Positions 8,838-17,154 of a stretch of DNA of 64,000 nt are shown here, piece after piece. The stretch is from Rheinheimera pacifica (GTDB lineage: Bacteria; Pseudomonadota; Gammaproteobacteria; Enterobacterales; Alteromonadaceae), in contig NZ_FNXF01000015.1 of the NCBI RefSeq assembly GCF_900108485.1, positions 51,591 through 115,590 on the forward strand. Reading direction: 5' to 3'. Each line of letters begins with the position of its first letter. Positions within the stretch are counted from its first letter, which is position 1. The position numbers and the translations under genes are program-made. Below the pieces are notes generated by a model. It was not told where the DNA came from. It saw nothing but the letters and a program-made list of their open reading frames with translations, and searched no databases.

Positions 8838-9781
8838 CAACGGCAACTCTCACTGATAACAACAACTGGCAATTTGAAGATCAACGCTTTTACCGGCTGT
8901 TATGGCTGGGTTTTGCGCTATGGCTGATATTTGCAGTACTGATACCCGCGCTGACAGTGCCGGAGCGCAGCCGGCAAGTGCAGGAGCAACTACCACCGCA
9001 ACTGGCGCGGGTTGTGCTGGAAGAGCGCAAAGCCCCACCGCCACCAGAGCCGCCACCGGTGCAGGAGCCGTTGCCGCAGCCAAAACCCGAGCCGGTTGCC
9101 GTAACCGAACCTGTGCCTGCTGCCGCTGAACCGGTAAAGCCAGACCCACAACGGGCGCGCGAACAAGCGCAGCAGGCCGGTTTGCTGGCAATGAAAGATG
9201 ATTTGGCAGAGCTGCGGCAAAGCTTTCAGCTGAACAATACCGCACCACAGGTAAAAAGCAGCGGCGAACAACAAGCTACCCAGGTAGAGCGTAAGCTGCT
9301 GCGCAATGACGCCAGTAAACAATTTGCGGCGGCGCAGGCTGCTGCAGTGGCTGGCGATATAGCACGTTCTGAACTGGCTGATACTGGCACGACCGCGCTG
9401 GCCGAAGCTGAACTAAAGGGCTTATCAGCCACCGGCAGCGCTGAGCAGCAAAACCGCAGCAATGCCAATGCCAGCGCTAACAGCGCCGGGCATGGCCGCT
9501 CAGAAGCCGCTATCCGCCGGGTGCTGGAAGCAAATAAAAGCAGCCTGTACACGCTGTACAGCCGGGCCCTGCGTGCCAACCCCTTACTAAAAGGCAAGGT
9601 GGTGTTTGAGCTGGTGATTAAGCCAGATGGCAGCCTGGCAGAAGTGACCATAGTGCAAAGTGAGCTGAACGACAGCAAGCTGGAGCGGCAGTTGGTGCTG
9701 CGCCTGGGTTCCGTTAATTTTGGTGCTGAAGCTGTAGCTTTAACCCGTTCGCAGTGGACAGTAGAATTTTTACCGGGCTGA
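8834..9781 (+). CDS. TonB-like / AgmX-PglI C-terminal domain protein
   Basis: 315 residues from the ATG at 8834, in ATGA overlap with exbD 2 and preceded by GGAGG; an earlier in-frame opening at 8765 is inside exbD. One membrane helix (about 22-40, LLWLGFALWLIFAVLIPAL), then a Pro/Glu-rich spacer (about 70-110, with PPPPEPPPVQEPLPQPKPEP), an Ala-rich helical linker, and a C-terminal domain (about 225-315) with RRVLEANKSSLYTLYSRALR and GKVVFELVIKPDGSLAEVTI. This is the energy-transducing protein moved by ExbB/ExbD. The C-terminal domain resembles AgmX/PglI more than classical TonB, as I recall them. Confidence 0.85.
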   Translation: MTTATLTDNNNWQFEDQRFYRLLWLGFALWLIFAVLIPALTVPERSRQVQEQLPPQLARVVLEERKAPPPPEPPPVQEPLPQPKPEPVAVTEPVPAAAEPVKPDPQRAREQAQQAGLLAMKDDLAELRQSFQLNNTAPQVKSSGEQQATQVERKLLRNDASKQFAAAQAAAVAGDIARSELADTGTTALAEAELKGLSATGSAEQQNRSNANASANSAGHGRSEAAIRRVLEANKSSLYTLYSRALRANPLLKGKVVFELVIKPDGSLAEVTIVQSELNDSKLERQLVLRLGSVNFGAEAVALTRSQWTVEFLPG

Positions 9782-9804
9782 TAACACAGCCGGAGGTGAT
9801 AAAA

Positions 9805-11001
9805 ATGCGTTATCTAGGCTATGTCAGAGTAATGGTGTTTGGCAGTTTGCTCTTTGCTGCGATAGCGCAGGCCGGTTCACTGGAGCAGGCAAAAAGGCTG
9901 CATGACCGTATCGCAGGTGTACCGGCAGATGCGGCCACCTTAAGCCAGATGCAGGCGTTGATTGATGGCGGTAATGCCGCGGCGGCAGCGGAGCTGGCCA
10001 TGCAGCACCCGGATTTTTACCGTACTACGCTTAAGTTGTTTGCCTCAGCGGCAACCAACCGCGAGCTGGACGTGTTTGAACCGCTGAACGATTACAGTGC
10101 CACCGTGATCGGTCTGGTGCGCGATGATGTAGATTTTCGCCAGTTGCTGCAAACCGACATTTTATATGTTGGCGCCGACAGCCTGGGTTTACCGCCGTAT
10201 CAGAGTAACAATAACGAACATTATCTGGCACTGGAGCGCGAGGCCGTCGATTTAGCCCAGCACTTGCAGCCAAGGGCGCAAAGCACGTTAAATGGTATTC
10301 CGGCAGATGCAGCCGCGGGGGTTATGACCAGCCGTGCGGCCGCCAAAGCGTTTTTTTATCTGGGTACTAACCGCGCCATGTTTCGTTTTACCCTGATGAG
10401 CCAACTGTGCACCGACTTAGAGCCGCTGCAGGATATCACTACACCAACCGACCGCATCCGGCAGGATGTCAGCCGCAGCCCGGGCGGTGACAGCCGTATT
10501 TTTAACAACCGCTGTGTCGGCTGCCATGCCGGCATGGACCCCCTGGCACAAGCTTTTGCTTATTACGATTACCAGTTTACTGACGAAAGCGGCAGCAATG
10601 GCCGGGTTTTTTATCAGCAAAGCGGTACACAAAATGAAGGCACACAAAGCCGGGTACAATCCAAATATCATATCAATGCCGGCACCTTCCCGTATGGCTT
10701 TCGCACACAGGATGACAGCTGGACTAACTATTGGCGCGAAGGGCAAAACCAGGCGCTGGGCTGGGATAACAGCTTGCCGGGTGAAGGGAACGGCGCCAGA
10801 AGCCTGGGCCAGGAGCTGGCCAACAGCACGGCTTTTGCTCAGTGCCAGGTAAAAAAGGTGTTTCGTACTGTGTGTCTGCGAGAGCCGGAAAACCTCAGCG
10901 ACGTTAGTGCACTGCACAGCATTACCGACAGTTTTCGCAGTGGCGGTTACCGCCTGAAACAGGTGTTTGCCGACACCGCGACTTATTGTATGGGAGACTA
11001 A
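9805..11001 (+). CDS. Secreted mono-haem protein (DUF1588-like)
   Basis: 398 residues from the ATG at 9805, chosen for the CGGAGG at 9791 and the signal peptide MRYLGYVRVMVFGSLLFAAIAQA. One haem-attachment motif CVGCH is at residues 237-241, inside a block NRCVGCHAGMDPLAQAFAYY that resembles the CxxCH-xMDPxG signature of DUF1588/planctomycete-type cytochrome proteins. The segment DVSRSPGGDSRIF precedes it. It starts 23 bp after the tonB-like gene, so it is likely co-transcribed with the ExbBD machine. Probable periplasmic or surface electron-transfer or haem-containing enzyme; substrate unknown. Confidence 0.75.
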   Translation: MRYLGYVRVMVFGSLLFAAIAQAGSLEQAKRLHDRIAGVPADAATLSQMQALIDGGNAAAAAELAMQHPDFYRTTLKLFASAATNRELDVFEPLNDYSATVIGLVRDDVDFRQLLQTDILYVGADSLGLPPYQSNNNEHYLALEREAVDLAQHLQPRAQSTLNGIPADAAAGVMTSRAAAKAFFYLGTNRAMFRFTLMSQLCTDLEPLQDITTPTDRIRQDVSRSPGGDSRIFNNRCVGCHAGMDPLAQAFAYYDYQFTDESGSNGRVFYQQSGTQNEGTQSRVQSKYHINAGTFPYGFRTQDDSWTNYWREGQNQALGWDNSLPGEGNGARSLGQELANSTAFAQCQVKKVFRTVCLREPENLSDVSALHSITDSFRSGGYRLKQVFADTATYCMGD

Positions 11002-11004
11002 CCG

Positions 11005-13431
11005 ATGAAGTTATTTTTACTCCCATTGCTGGCGCTAAGCCTGTTACTGGCTGGTTGTGGTGGCGCAGAGGTAGAACAAAACCCGCCGCCTCCGGTACAG
11101 GACGACAATGTTAATTACACCGGGCCTGCGCCGCAAACGGCTGATATTCAGCTGTTTAAACTTACGCTGTGGGACAATATCGCTGCCGGTAACCGCTGCG
11201 GTGCCTGCCATGTAGCCGGTAACACCGCGCCGTTTTTTGCCCGTAACGACGATATTAACCTGGCCTATGCCGCTGCCAGGCCATTGGTTAATCTGGCTGA
11301 TCCGGCGCAATCGCTGCTGGTAACCAAGCTGGCGGGTGGCCACAACTGCTGGCTGGCCAGCGACAGTGCCTGTGCCGACACCGTGGCGCAATGGGTGCGT
11401 AACTGGGCCAACAGCACCGATACGCAAAGTGCCACAGTAACCTTAGTTGCGCCACCGGTGCGTGAGCCTGGTGCCAGCAAAGCTTTGCCAGACGACGCCA
11501 CTTTGTTTGGTGGTACAGTGTATCCGCTGCTGCGCCAGCACTGTGTAAACTGCCATGCACCGGATGCACCGCAAACCCAGTCGCCATTTTTTGCCGACAC
11601 TGATCTGGCGGCGGCATATCAGGCCAGCCGTAAGCTGATTAATCTCGACAGCCCCGAATTGTCGCGCTTTGTCGCCCGGCTGGCCGGTGAGTTTCATAAC
11701 TGCTGGTCAAACTGTGATGATGATGCCGCCACTATGCTGGCTGCGGTGCGCCAGATAGCCGACAGTGTAGAGTTAACTGAGCTGGACCCGGCATTGGTGC
11801 CATCTAAAGCTTTGCGGCTGGACGATGGTGTGGTGGCCTCCAGTGGTGGCCGCTTTGAAGCTAACCAGATTGCGTTTTACCAGTTCAAAACCGGTAATGG
11901 CGCTATAGCCTACGATACCTCTGGGGTAGAGCCGGCGGCAAATTTAAGCCTGCAGGGCGATATTAGCTGGGTAACCGGTTGGGGCATTCAGATTAACAGC
12001 GGCCGGGCGCAGGCCAGCACGCAAAACAGCAACAAACTGGCCCGGCTTATCAGCGCCACCGGCGAAATGACGGTTGAAGCCTGGGTAGTGCCGGCTAACG
12101 TGACGCAGCAAGGCCCGGCTGCTATTGTCAGCTATGCTGGCAGTAACACTGAGCGTAACTTTACGCTGGGCCAGACACAGTACAATTACAATTTCCTGCT
12201 GCGTTCTGCACTAACCAATTTTGCCGGTTTGCCGGCATTAAGCACGGCCGATGCCGATCAACTGCTGCAGGCCACATTGCAGCATGTGGTGCTGACACAA
12301 GACCCGGTAAACGGCCGGCGCATTTACATCAATGGCCAGGACAGCGCAGTGCGCGACACCGCAGAGGCTATCCGTAACTGGGATGACAGCTATGCGCTGA
12401 TTGTCGGTAACGAGGCCAACGGCAACCGCCAGTGGCAGGGCACCATGCGTTTGCTGGCTATTCACAATAAAGCCTTAACAGCAGCACAAATTCAGCAAAA
12501 CTATGCGGTGGGCGTGGGGCAGAAGTTTTATCTGTTATTTGGCATTGGCGAGCTGATTAACCTGCCAGACAGTTATATCGTGTTTGAAGTGGCCCAGTTT
12601 GATAATTACTCTTACCTGTTCAACGCCCCCTACCTGATTAACCTCGAAGGGCGCAGCCTGCCACAGGCACTGACGATTAGCGGCATGGCGATAGGCATTA
12701 ACGGGAAAGAAGCGGTAACCGGCCAGAGCTGGCTAAAACAACGTTTTAATCTGGCATCCGGCACGGCACTGTCAGAAGGGGCCGAGTTGTCGGCGCAGGG
12801 CACTATTATTGCTGCTGAGCAAGGTGCTGCCAGCGACGAGTTCTTTTTATCGTTCGGCCGTATCGGCGAGCTGGAAAATGTGCGCACCGGCATCAGCGTG
12901 CCGGTGCAACAAATTATTGCCAGCACCAGAGAGAGTAGTGATATTGGCCTGAGAACCTTTGCAGAAATTCATGCCAGTATGAGCGCGCTGACCGGCGTAG
13001 CGCAGCAACAAAGTGCAGTAGCAGACGTTTACCAGACCATACAGCGCCAGTTGCCGGCAGCTGAAGCCATCGACACTTTTGTCTCGGCGCAGCAGATGGC
13101 AATCACTCAGTTAGCTATCGCCTATTGCAATGCAGCTATTGAAGATACCAGTTTGCGCCAGAGCTGGTTCCCGGCGGCAGACTTTAGCGCCAGCCGGGCT
13201 ACCACTTACAGCCTGGCCAACCGGCCATTGGTTGTGCAGCCGCTACTTAACCGGTTAATGCCATTGTCACCGGCAAGCTCAGCATTGCGGGCCGACGTTG
13301 AAGCTGAACTGGATACACTGATCAGCCGCTTAAGCACCTGCAGCGGCGCCTGTAGCAGTGACCGCAGCCGAACCATTGCCAAAGCGGCCTGTACTGCAGT
13401 ACTGGCCAGTGCAGAACTGCTGGTGCAGTAG
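11005..13431 (+). CDS. Di-haem LamG-domain lipoprotein
   Basis: 808 residues. Lipobox LAGC with Cys18 followed by Gly-Gly, so probably outer-membrane anchored. Two haem motifs, CGACH (65-69) and CVNCH (180-184), lie in two similar halves that each read ACHVAGNTAPFFA or NCHAPDAPQTQSPFFA, an internal duplication. Each half is followed by an extra Cys pair (HNCW...). Residues about 310-500 form a LamG/concanavalin-like fold (GEMTVEAWVVPANVTQQGP, RRIYINGQ). The last 300 residues are of unknown fold. It starts 3 bp after the previous stop. LamG plus cytochrome suggests carbohydrate or surface binding with redox function; this is inference. Confidence 0.78.
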   Translation: MKLFLLPLLALSLLLAGCGGAEVEQNPPPPVQDDNVNYTGPAPQTADIQLFKLTLWDNIAAGNRCGACHVAGNTAPFFARNDDINLAYAAARPLVNLADPAQSLLVTKLAGGHNCWLASDSACADTVAQWVRNWANSTDTQSATVTLVAPPVREPGASKALPDDATLFGGTVYPLLRQHCVNCHAPDAPQTQSPFFADTDLAAAYQASRKLINLDSPELSRFVARLAGEFHNCWSNCDDDAATMLAAVRQIADSVELTELDPALVPSKALRLDDGVVASSGGRFEANQIAFYQFKTGNGAIAYDTSGVEPAANLSLQGDISWVTGWGIQINSGRAQASTQNSNKLARLISATGEMTVEAWVVPANVTQQGPAAIVSYAGSNTERNFTLGQTQYNYNFLLRSALTNFAGLPALSTADADQLLQATLQHVVLTQDPVNGRRIYINGQDSAVRDTAEAIRNWDDSYALIVGNEANGNRQWQGTMRLLAIHNKALTAAQIQQNYAVGVGQKFYLLFGIGELINLPDSYIVFEVAQFDNYSYLFNAPYLINLEGRSLPQALTISGMAIGINGKEAVTGQSWLKQRFNLASGTALSEGAELSAQGTIIAAEQGAASDEFFLSFGRIGELENVRTGISVPVQQIIASTRESSDIGLRTFAEIHASMSALTGVAQQQSAVADVYQTIQRQLPAAEAIDTFVSAQQMAITQLAIAYCNAAIEDTSLRQSWFPAADFSASRATTYSLANRPLVVQPLLNRLMPLSPASSALRADVEAELDTLISRLSTCSGACSSDRSRTIAKAACTAVLASAELLVQ

Positions 13432-13441
13432 GAGATACAAG

Positions 13442-15019
13442 ATGAAAAGAGCAAAACCTTTGCACCCCGACAGCCCGTTGTTACATGCCTGCCACAGTAA
13501 GCCGGTAAGCCGGCGTGATTTTATTGCCTGCGGTTTAAGTTACGGTGCTGCAGTGCTAACCACCGGCTCGGTATTTGGCCTGTTTGCTAACCCCGGTAAG
13601 GCACAGGCGCAGTTATCGCCTGATTTAGAAGCGCTAAAACAGCTGTGCGGCATTAATGTGCAGGGCGCGGGTAAAATTCCGTTTATCTGTTTCGATTTAG
13701 CCGGTGGCGCCAATATTGCCGGTTCTAACGTGTTGGTGGGCGGAGCAGGGGGCCAGCTCGATTTTTTATCGGTGCAGGGCTACAGCAAACTGGGCCTGCC
13801 GGCGGATATGGTACCAACAGCAGTTAATGCTGCTAACCCGGCCGGGGGCTTTGTTAATAATCAGCTTGGGTTGGCGTTTCACAGCGATTCACAAATGCTG
13901 GCCGGCATTTTGGAGCGTACCACTTTGGCTACCCAGGCGATGACCAATGGCGCTGTGTTGCCATCGCGCTCGGAAAACGATACCGGCAATAACCCGCACA
14001 ACCCGATGTACGCGATTGCCAAAGCCGGTGCCAGCGGTTCATTAATGCCATTGGTAGGGTCGCGCAATTCAGATTCCGGCGCTAACTCTATGGCACCGAT
14101 GGAGTTTTATAATGCCGAGCTGCGCCCAACCAAAATTGACCGGCCAAGTGATGTCACCGGGCTGGTTGATGTCGGCGATTTGTTTGGCTTGTTAAACCAG
14201 AACGACGCCGTAGCGGTGATGGAATCTGTGCAGCGCATCAGCGACAGCAAACTAAGCCGGGTTAATACCAATATCAGCCGTGATGCGGTGATCAAGGATC
14301 TGATCCGTTGTGGTTATGTAAAAAGTGCTGATCTGGCAGATCGCTTTGGTAACCCGGCCACGCTGGACCCGGCCGCTGATGTGGATATTGTCGGGGCGGC
14401 CGGTATTTTTAGCGCGGCAGAATTTAACGGCGATGCTGAGTTTCGTAAAACCGCGTCGGTAATGAAGCTGGTGGTAAATGGATTTGCCGGTGCAGGGTCC
14501 ATCACCATTGGTGGTTACGACTATCACACCGGTGAGCGCGGTACCGGTGAGCTGCGCGATTTACGCGCCGGCCGTTGTATTGGTGCCTGCCTGGAATATG
14601 CCGCAAGAATGAACCAACCATTGATGATTTATGTGTACAGCGATGGCTCGGTGGACAGTAACGGCCGCATTGATGACTCTGAGTCTGGCCGGGGTAAAGG
14701 CGAATGGACTGGCGATAATTCCTCCACCGCCGCCTCTTTTATGCTGATATACAGCCCCAATGGCCGACCCTCTTTACTGGGCGGTAGTACAGCCGAGCAG
14801 GCCAGGCATCAGCAAATTGGCTTTATGCGGCCTGATGCCTCGGTAGAAACCGGCTCATCGGTAGCGGCGAACAACGTTAACCTGCTGGTGCAAACAGTGC
14901 TGTTAAACTACCTGGCTCTAAGCGGTGAGCAAAACCGTCTGGCCGAAGTCGCACCGTTTCATGGTTTAGGTAACGCCGCCAGTATTGACCGCCTTACGGC
15001 GTTTGAGCCTATTGTTTAG
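13442..15019 (+). CDS. Tat-exported DUF1501-like protein
   Basis: 525 residues from the ATG at 13442, with GGAGA upstream. A twin-arginine signal, SRRDFIACGLSYGAAVLTTG (residues about 23-42), is followed by an AQA cleavage site near 56. The body has FDLAGGANIAGSNVLVGGAG and ENDTGNNPHNPMYAIAKAGA, and resembles the Tat-exported DUF1501 (COG4102) group commonly found beside planctomycete-type cytochromes. Tat export means folding, possibly with a metal or cofactor, before transport. It follows the di-haem lipoprotein by 10 bp and closes the run. Some databases label such proteins GspF; nothing here supports that. Confidence 0.75.
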   Translation: MKRAKPLHPDSPLLHACHSKPVSRRDFIACGLSYGAAVLTTGSVFGLFANPGKAQAQLSPDLEALKQLCGINVQGAGKIPFICFDLAGGANIAGSNVLVGGAGGQLDFLSVQGYSKLGLPADMVPTAVNAANPAGGFVNNQLGLAFHSDSQMLAGILERTTLATQAMTNGAVLPSRSENDTGNNPHNPMYAIAKAGASGSLMPLVGSRNSDSGANSMAPMEFYNAELRPTKIDRPSDVTGLVDVGDLFGLLNQNDAVAVMESVQRISDSKLSRVNTNISRDAVIKDLIRCGYVKSADLADRFGNPATLDPAADVDIVGAAGIFSAAEFNGDAEFRKTASVMKLVVNGFAGAGSITIGGYDYHTGERGTGELRDLRAGRCIGACLEYAARMNQPLMIYVYSDGSVDSNGRIDDSESGRGKGEWTGDNSSTAASFMLIYSPNGRPSLLGGSTAEQARHQQIGFMRPDASVETGSSVAANNVNLLVQTVLLNYLALSGEQNRLAEVAPFHGLGNAASIDRLTAFEPIV

Positions 15020-15122
15020 GTAAATAAATGCGCACTGGCGCAGCTATTTTTTACGGCGGCAGGCAAAGTGGCTTAGCCGGGCTTATAGTTGATGTCTGTG
15101 CGTTTTATTGCGGGGGGGCATA

Positions 15123-15929
15123 ATGAAAGGGTTTCTGGCGCTTATTGTTAGCTGTGTTCTCAGCCAGCCGGTATACAGCTGTACTTTACGCATGGGTATT
15201 GAAACCAGTTTTGCACCTTATATCATGCAACACGGCGATAGCTGGCGTGGCATTAATGTAGAGTTGTTGCAACGGTTGCTGCAAGAGATTGAGTGTGAGC
15301 TTGAGTTTATTCACAGCCCCTGGTTACGTTCGTTAAAGTTGATTGAGCAGGGTGAACTGGATGTACTAAGCCACCTTAGCTACAACGCTGAACGCAGCAA
15401 ACAATTTGCTTTTATCGGCCCGCATCAGCAGGAAACCATTTATCTGGTAGGTTTGCAGCGCGCTTTTCCCGGTCTGACTGCAGTAGACCAATTAAAAAGC
15501 AGCGGCACTACCGGCATTATTGCACTGTTAAATGGGGCCTATTACGGTGATAAGCTGGACAGCATTTTAAATGATGCGAAAAACCGCACCCGCTTTGTGT
15601 TTATCCGCGGTAATGAAGATAAGCAGGCGTTATTACTTAATGGCCGGGTGCACGGTGTGCTGGAAGATATTGCAGCTTACCATTACTGGAAAGTACAGCC
15701 AGGTTTACCCACGGCAGATTACATACCGCTGTTTCAGGTGCATCAGAGTATGGTGTATTTTGGCTTTAACCTTCGTACCATTAGCAGCATACAGTTACAA
15801 CAACTAGCGCAGGCCTGGCAAAAACTATACGCAGACGGCACTCTGGCCGCTATTGTGCAGCGTTATCCACTGGCCGGTTATCAGATTCAATTACCCAAAC
15901 CTGCTTCTTTATTGCCTGCAACAGAATAA
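15123..15929 (+). CDS. Periplasmic solute-binding protein (SBP family 3)
   Basis: 268 residues from the ATG at 15123, preceded by a GGGGGGG stretch. The signal peptide is residues 1-18. The fold pattern of amino-acid-type binding proteins is visible: RMGIETSFAPYI near the N-terminus, GELDVLSHLSYNAERSKQFAF (split around residue 80) and a later AIVQRYPLAGY. No permease or ATPase gene is near, so it may act as an orphan sensor-type binding protein. It is separated from the Tat protein by 103 bp holding a weak hairpin (TGCG-CACTGG-CGCA at about 15029) with a short T-run. Confidence 0.75.
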   Translation: MKGFLALIVSCVLSQPVYSCTLRMGIETSFAPYIMQHGDSWRGINVELLQRLLQEIECELEFIHSPWLRSLKLIEQGELDVLSHLSYNAERSKQFAFIGPHQQETIYLVGLQRAFPGLTAVDQLKSSGTTGIIALLNGAYYGDKLDSILNDAKNRTRFVFIRGNEDKQALLLNGRVHGVLEDIAAYHYWKVQPGLPTADYIPLFQVHQSMVYFGFNLRTISSIQLQQLAQAWQKLYADGTLAAIVQRYPLAGYQIQLPKPASLLPATE

Positions 15930-15942
15930 TACAGCTGGTTGC

Positions 15943-16941
15943 TCAGGGCTGGCTCAGGCCGCTGGAAAAATGCATTTGCCGCTCTGCGGTAATAAATATT
16001 GCATCATAACCATCAATTTGTTCAATCAATGCCATGCCCTGCTTTAATCCCAATACAAATAAAGTAGTAGATAATGCATCGGTTTGCGTGGTGTCGGCGC
16101 CAGTTACGGTAACGCTAAGCAATCCGGTAGCACTTTGGCCTGTTTTAGGGTCCAGAATATGATGGTAACGTACACCATCTTCAATAAAGTAACGCTCATA
16201 ATCGCCTGAGGTGCTGATGGCACTATTTTCCAGCGGTAACTGGGCAGCGTATTTGTCATCCTGGCGCGGGTGTTTAATGGCTACCAGCCAGGGCTTACCT
16301 CTTTTATCACCCAACAGGCGGGTATCACCGCCGGCTGTAAGCAGCGCGTTGCTGATGCCATGCTGTGCCAGTAAAGCAATACTGCGCTCAACGGCATAAC
16401 CTTTGGCAATACCGCCCAGATCAATTTTGACACCTGGCTGGGCAAAGCGGACAGTGTTGTTTTTTAGTAGTTCAACGCTCTGATAATTAACATATTGCCT
16501 GGCAGTTTGCCGTACCGTTTCGTCAGGTTTTTTATGGTTACGGTAGTCATAGTAAAAGCCGACTGAAGCAAAGGTAATATCAAAAGCACCGTTGCTTTGC
16601 TGTGAAATCTGCCTGGCGCGTTGTAATAACTGATACATCTCAGCGGATACCTGCACCGGCTTTTTCGCTGCTTCGCGGTTTAACAGGCTGAGTTCGCTAC
16701 TGGCAATGTAAGGGCTCATCAGCTGGTTGATCCGTTCAAACTCAGCCTGTACGTCATTGATAAGTTGCTCAGCTTGTTTGCTGTCTTCTGTCCAGAGCTC
16801 AATATATGCCTGAGTCCCCAGCGTCTGAAACGATTTTTGTTGCCACTGGGCATTAGCAGTGGCCGTGAACTGCAGCAAAAAGACAGCAATAACAAAACAG
16901 ATTAGAGCGGGCTGGCGGCATGGTTGTATTAAGAAAGTCAT
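15943..16941 (-). CDS. apbE: FAD:protein FMN transferase ApbE
   Basis: 332 residues with a signal peptide (cleavage after TATANA). ApbE transfers FMN from FAD to a Thr in target proteins outside the cytoplasm. Signature pieces: VKIDLGGIAKGYAVE, LTAGGDTRLLG, ISTSGDYERYF and HHILDPKTGQSA with the Mg-binding Asp/Thr region. It is convergent with the binding-protein gene 13 bp away. No obvious target (NqrB/C, RnfG, FMN-binding domain) lies in the window. Relatives often place apbE with DUF3570, which is the first gene here. Confidence 0.93.
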   Translation of the reverse strand: MTFLIQPCRQPALICFVIAVFLLQFTATANAQWQQKSFQTLGTQAYIELWTEDSKQAEQLINDVQAEFERINQLMSPYIASSELSLLNREAAKKPVQVSAEMYQLLQRARQISQQSNGAFDITFASVGFYYDYRNHKKPDETVRQTARQYVNYQSVELLKNNTVRFAQPGVKIDLGGIAKGYAVERSIALLAQHGISNALLTAGGDTRLLGDKRGKPWLVAIKHPRQDDKYAAQLPLENSAISTSGDYERYFIEDGVRYHHILDPKTGQSATGLLSVTVTGADTTQTDALSTTLFVLGLKQGMALIEQIDGYDAIFITAERQMHFSSGLSQP

Positions 16942-17154
16942 AAATAATATCTGCCAAAATCTAAACGGAAATCACAGCAATTCACTGTATCACTTTATGC
17001 CCTATGTTATATGTTGTATCGGAACAATAATTTGCGGATTTTTGACAGCTAATTAGAGGTTGCATCTCTTCTGCTACCCCGCTCACCGTTTCACCCTCGT
17101 ACTGTAATGCTGATGAGCTACACTTAGTTAACAGTAATCAGCACGAGGTATGTT

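Noticed and set aside
7158..9781. Tol-Pal system (tolQRA)
   Set aside because: The ExbBD genes lack TolB, Pal and YbgC/YbgF neighbours, there are two ExbDs, and the third protein ends in an AgmX-like, not TolA, domain.
13442..15019. Type II secretion protein GspF
   Set aside because: A label sometimes seen for such proteins; the Tat signal and absence of GspF membrane helices speak against it.
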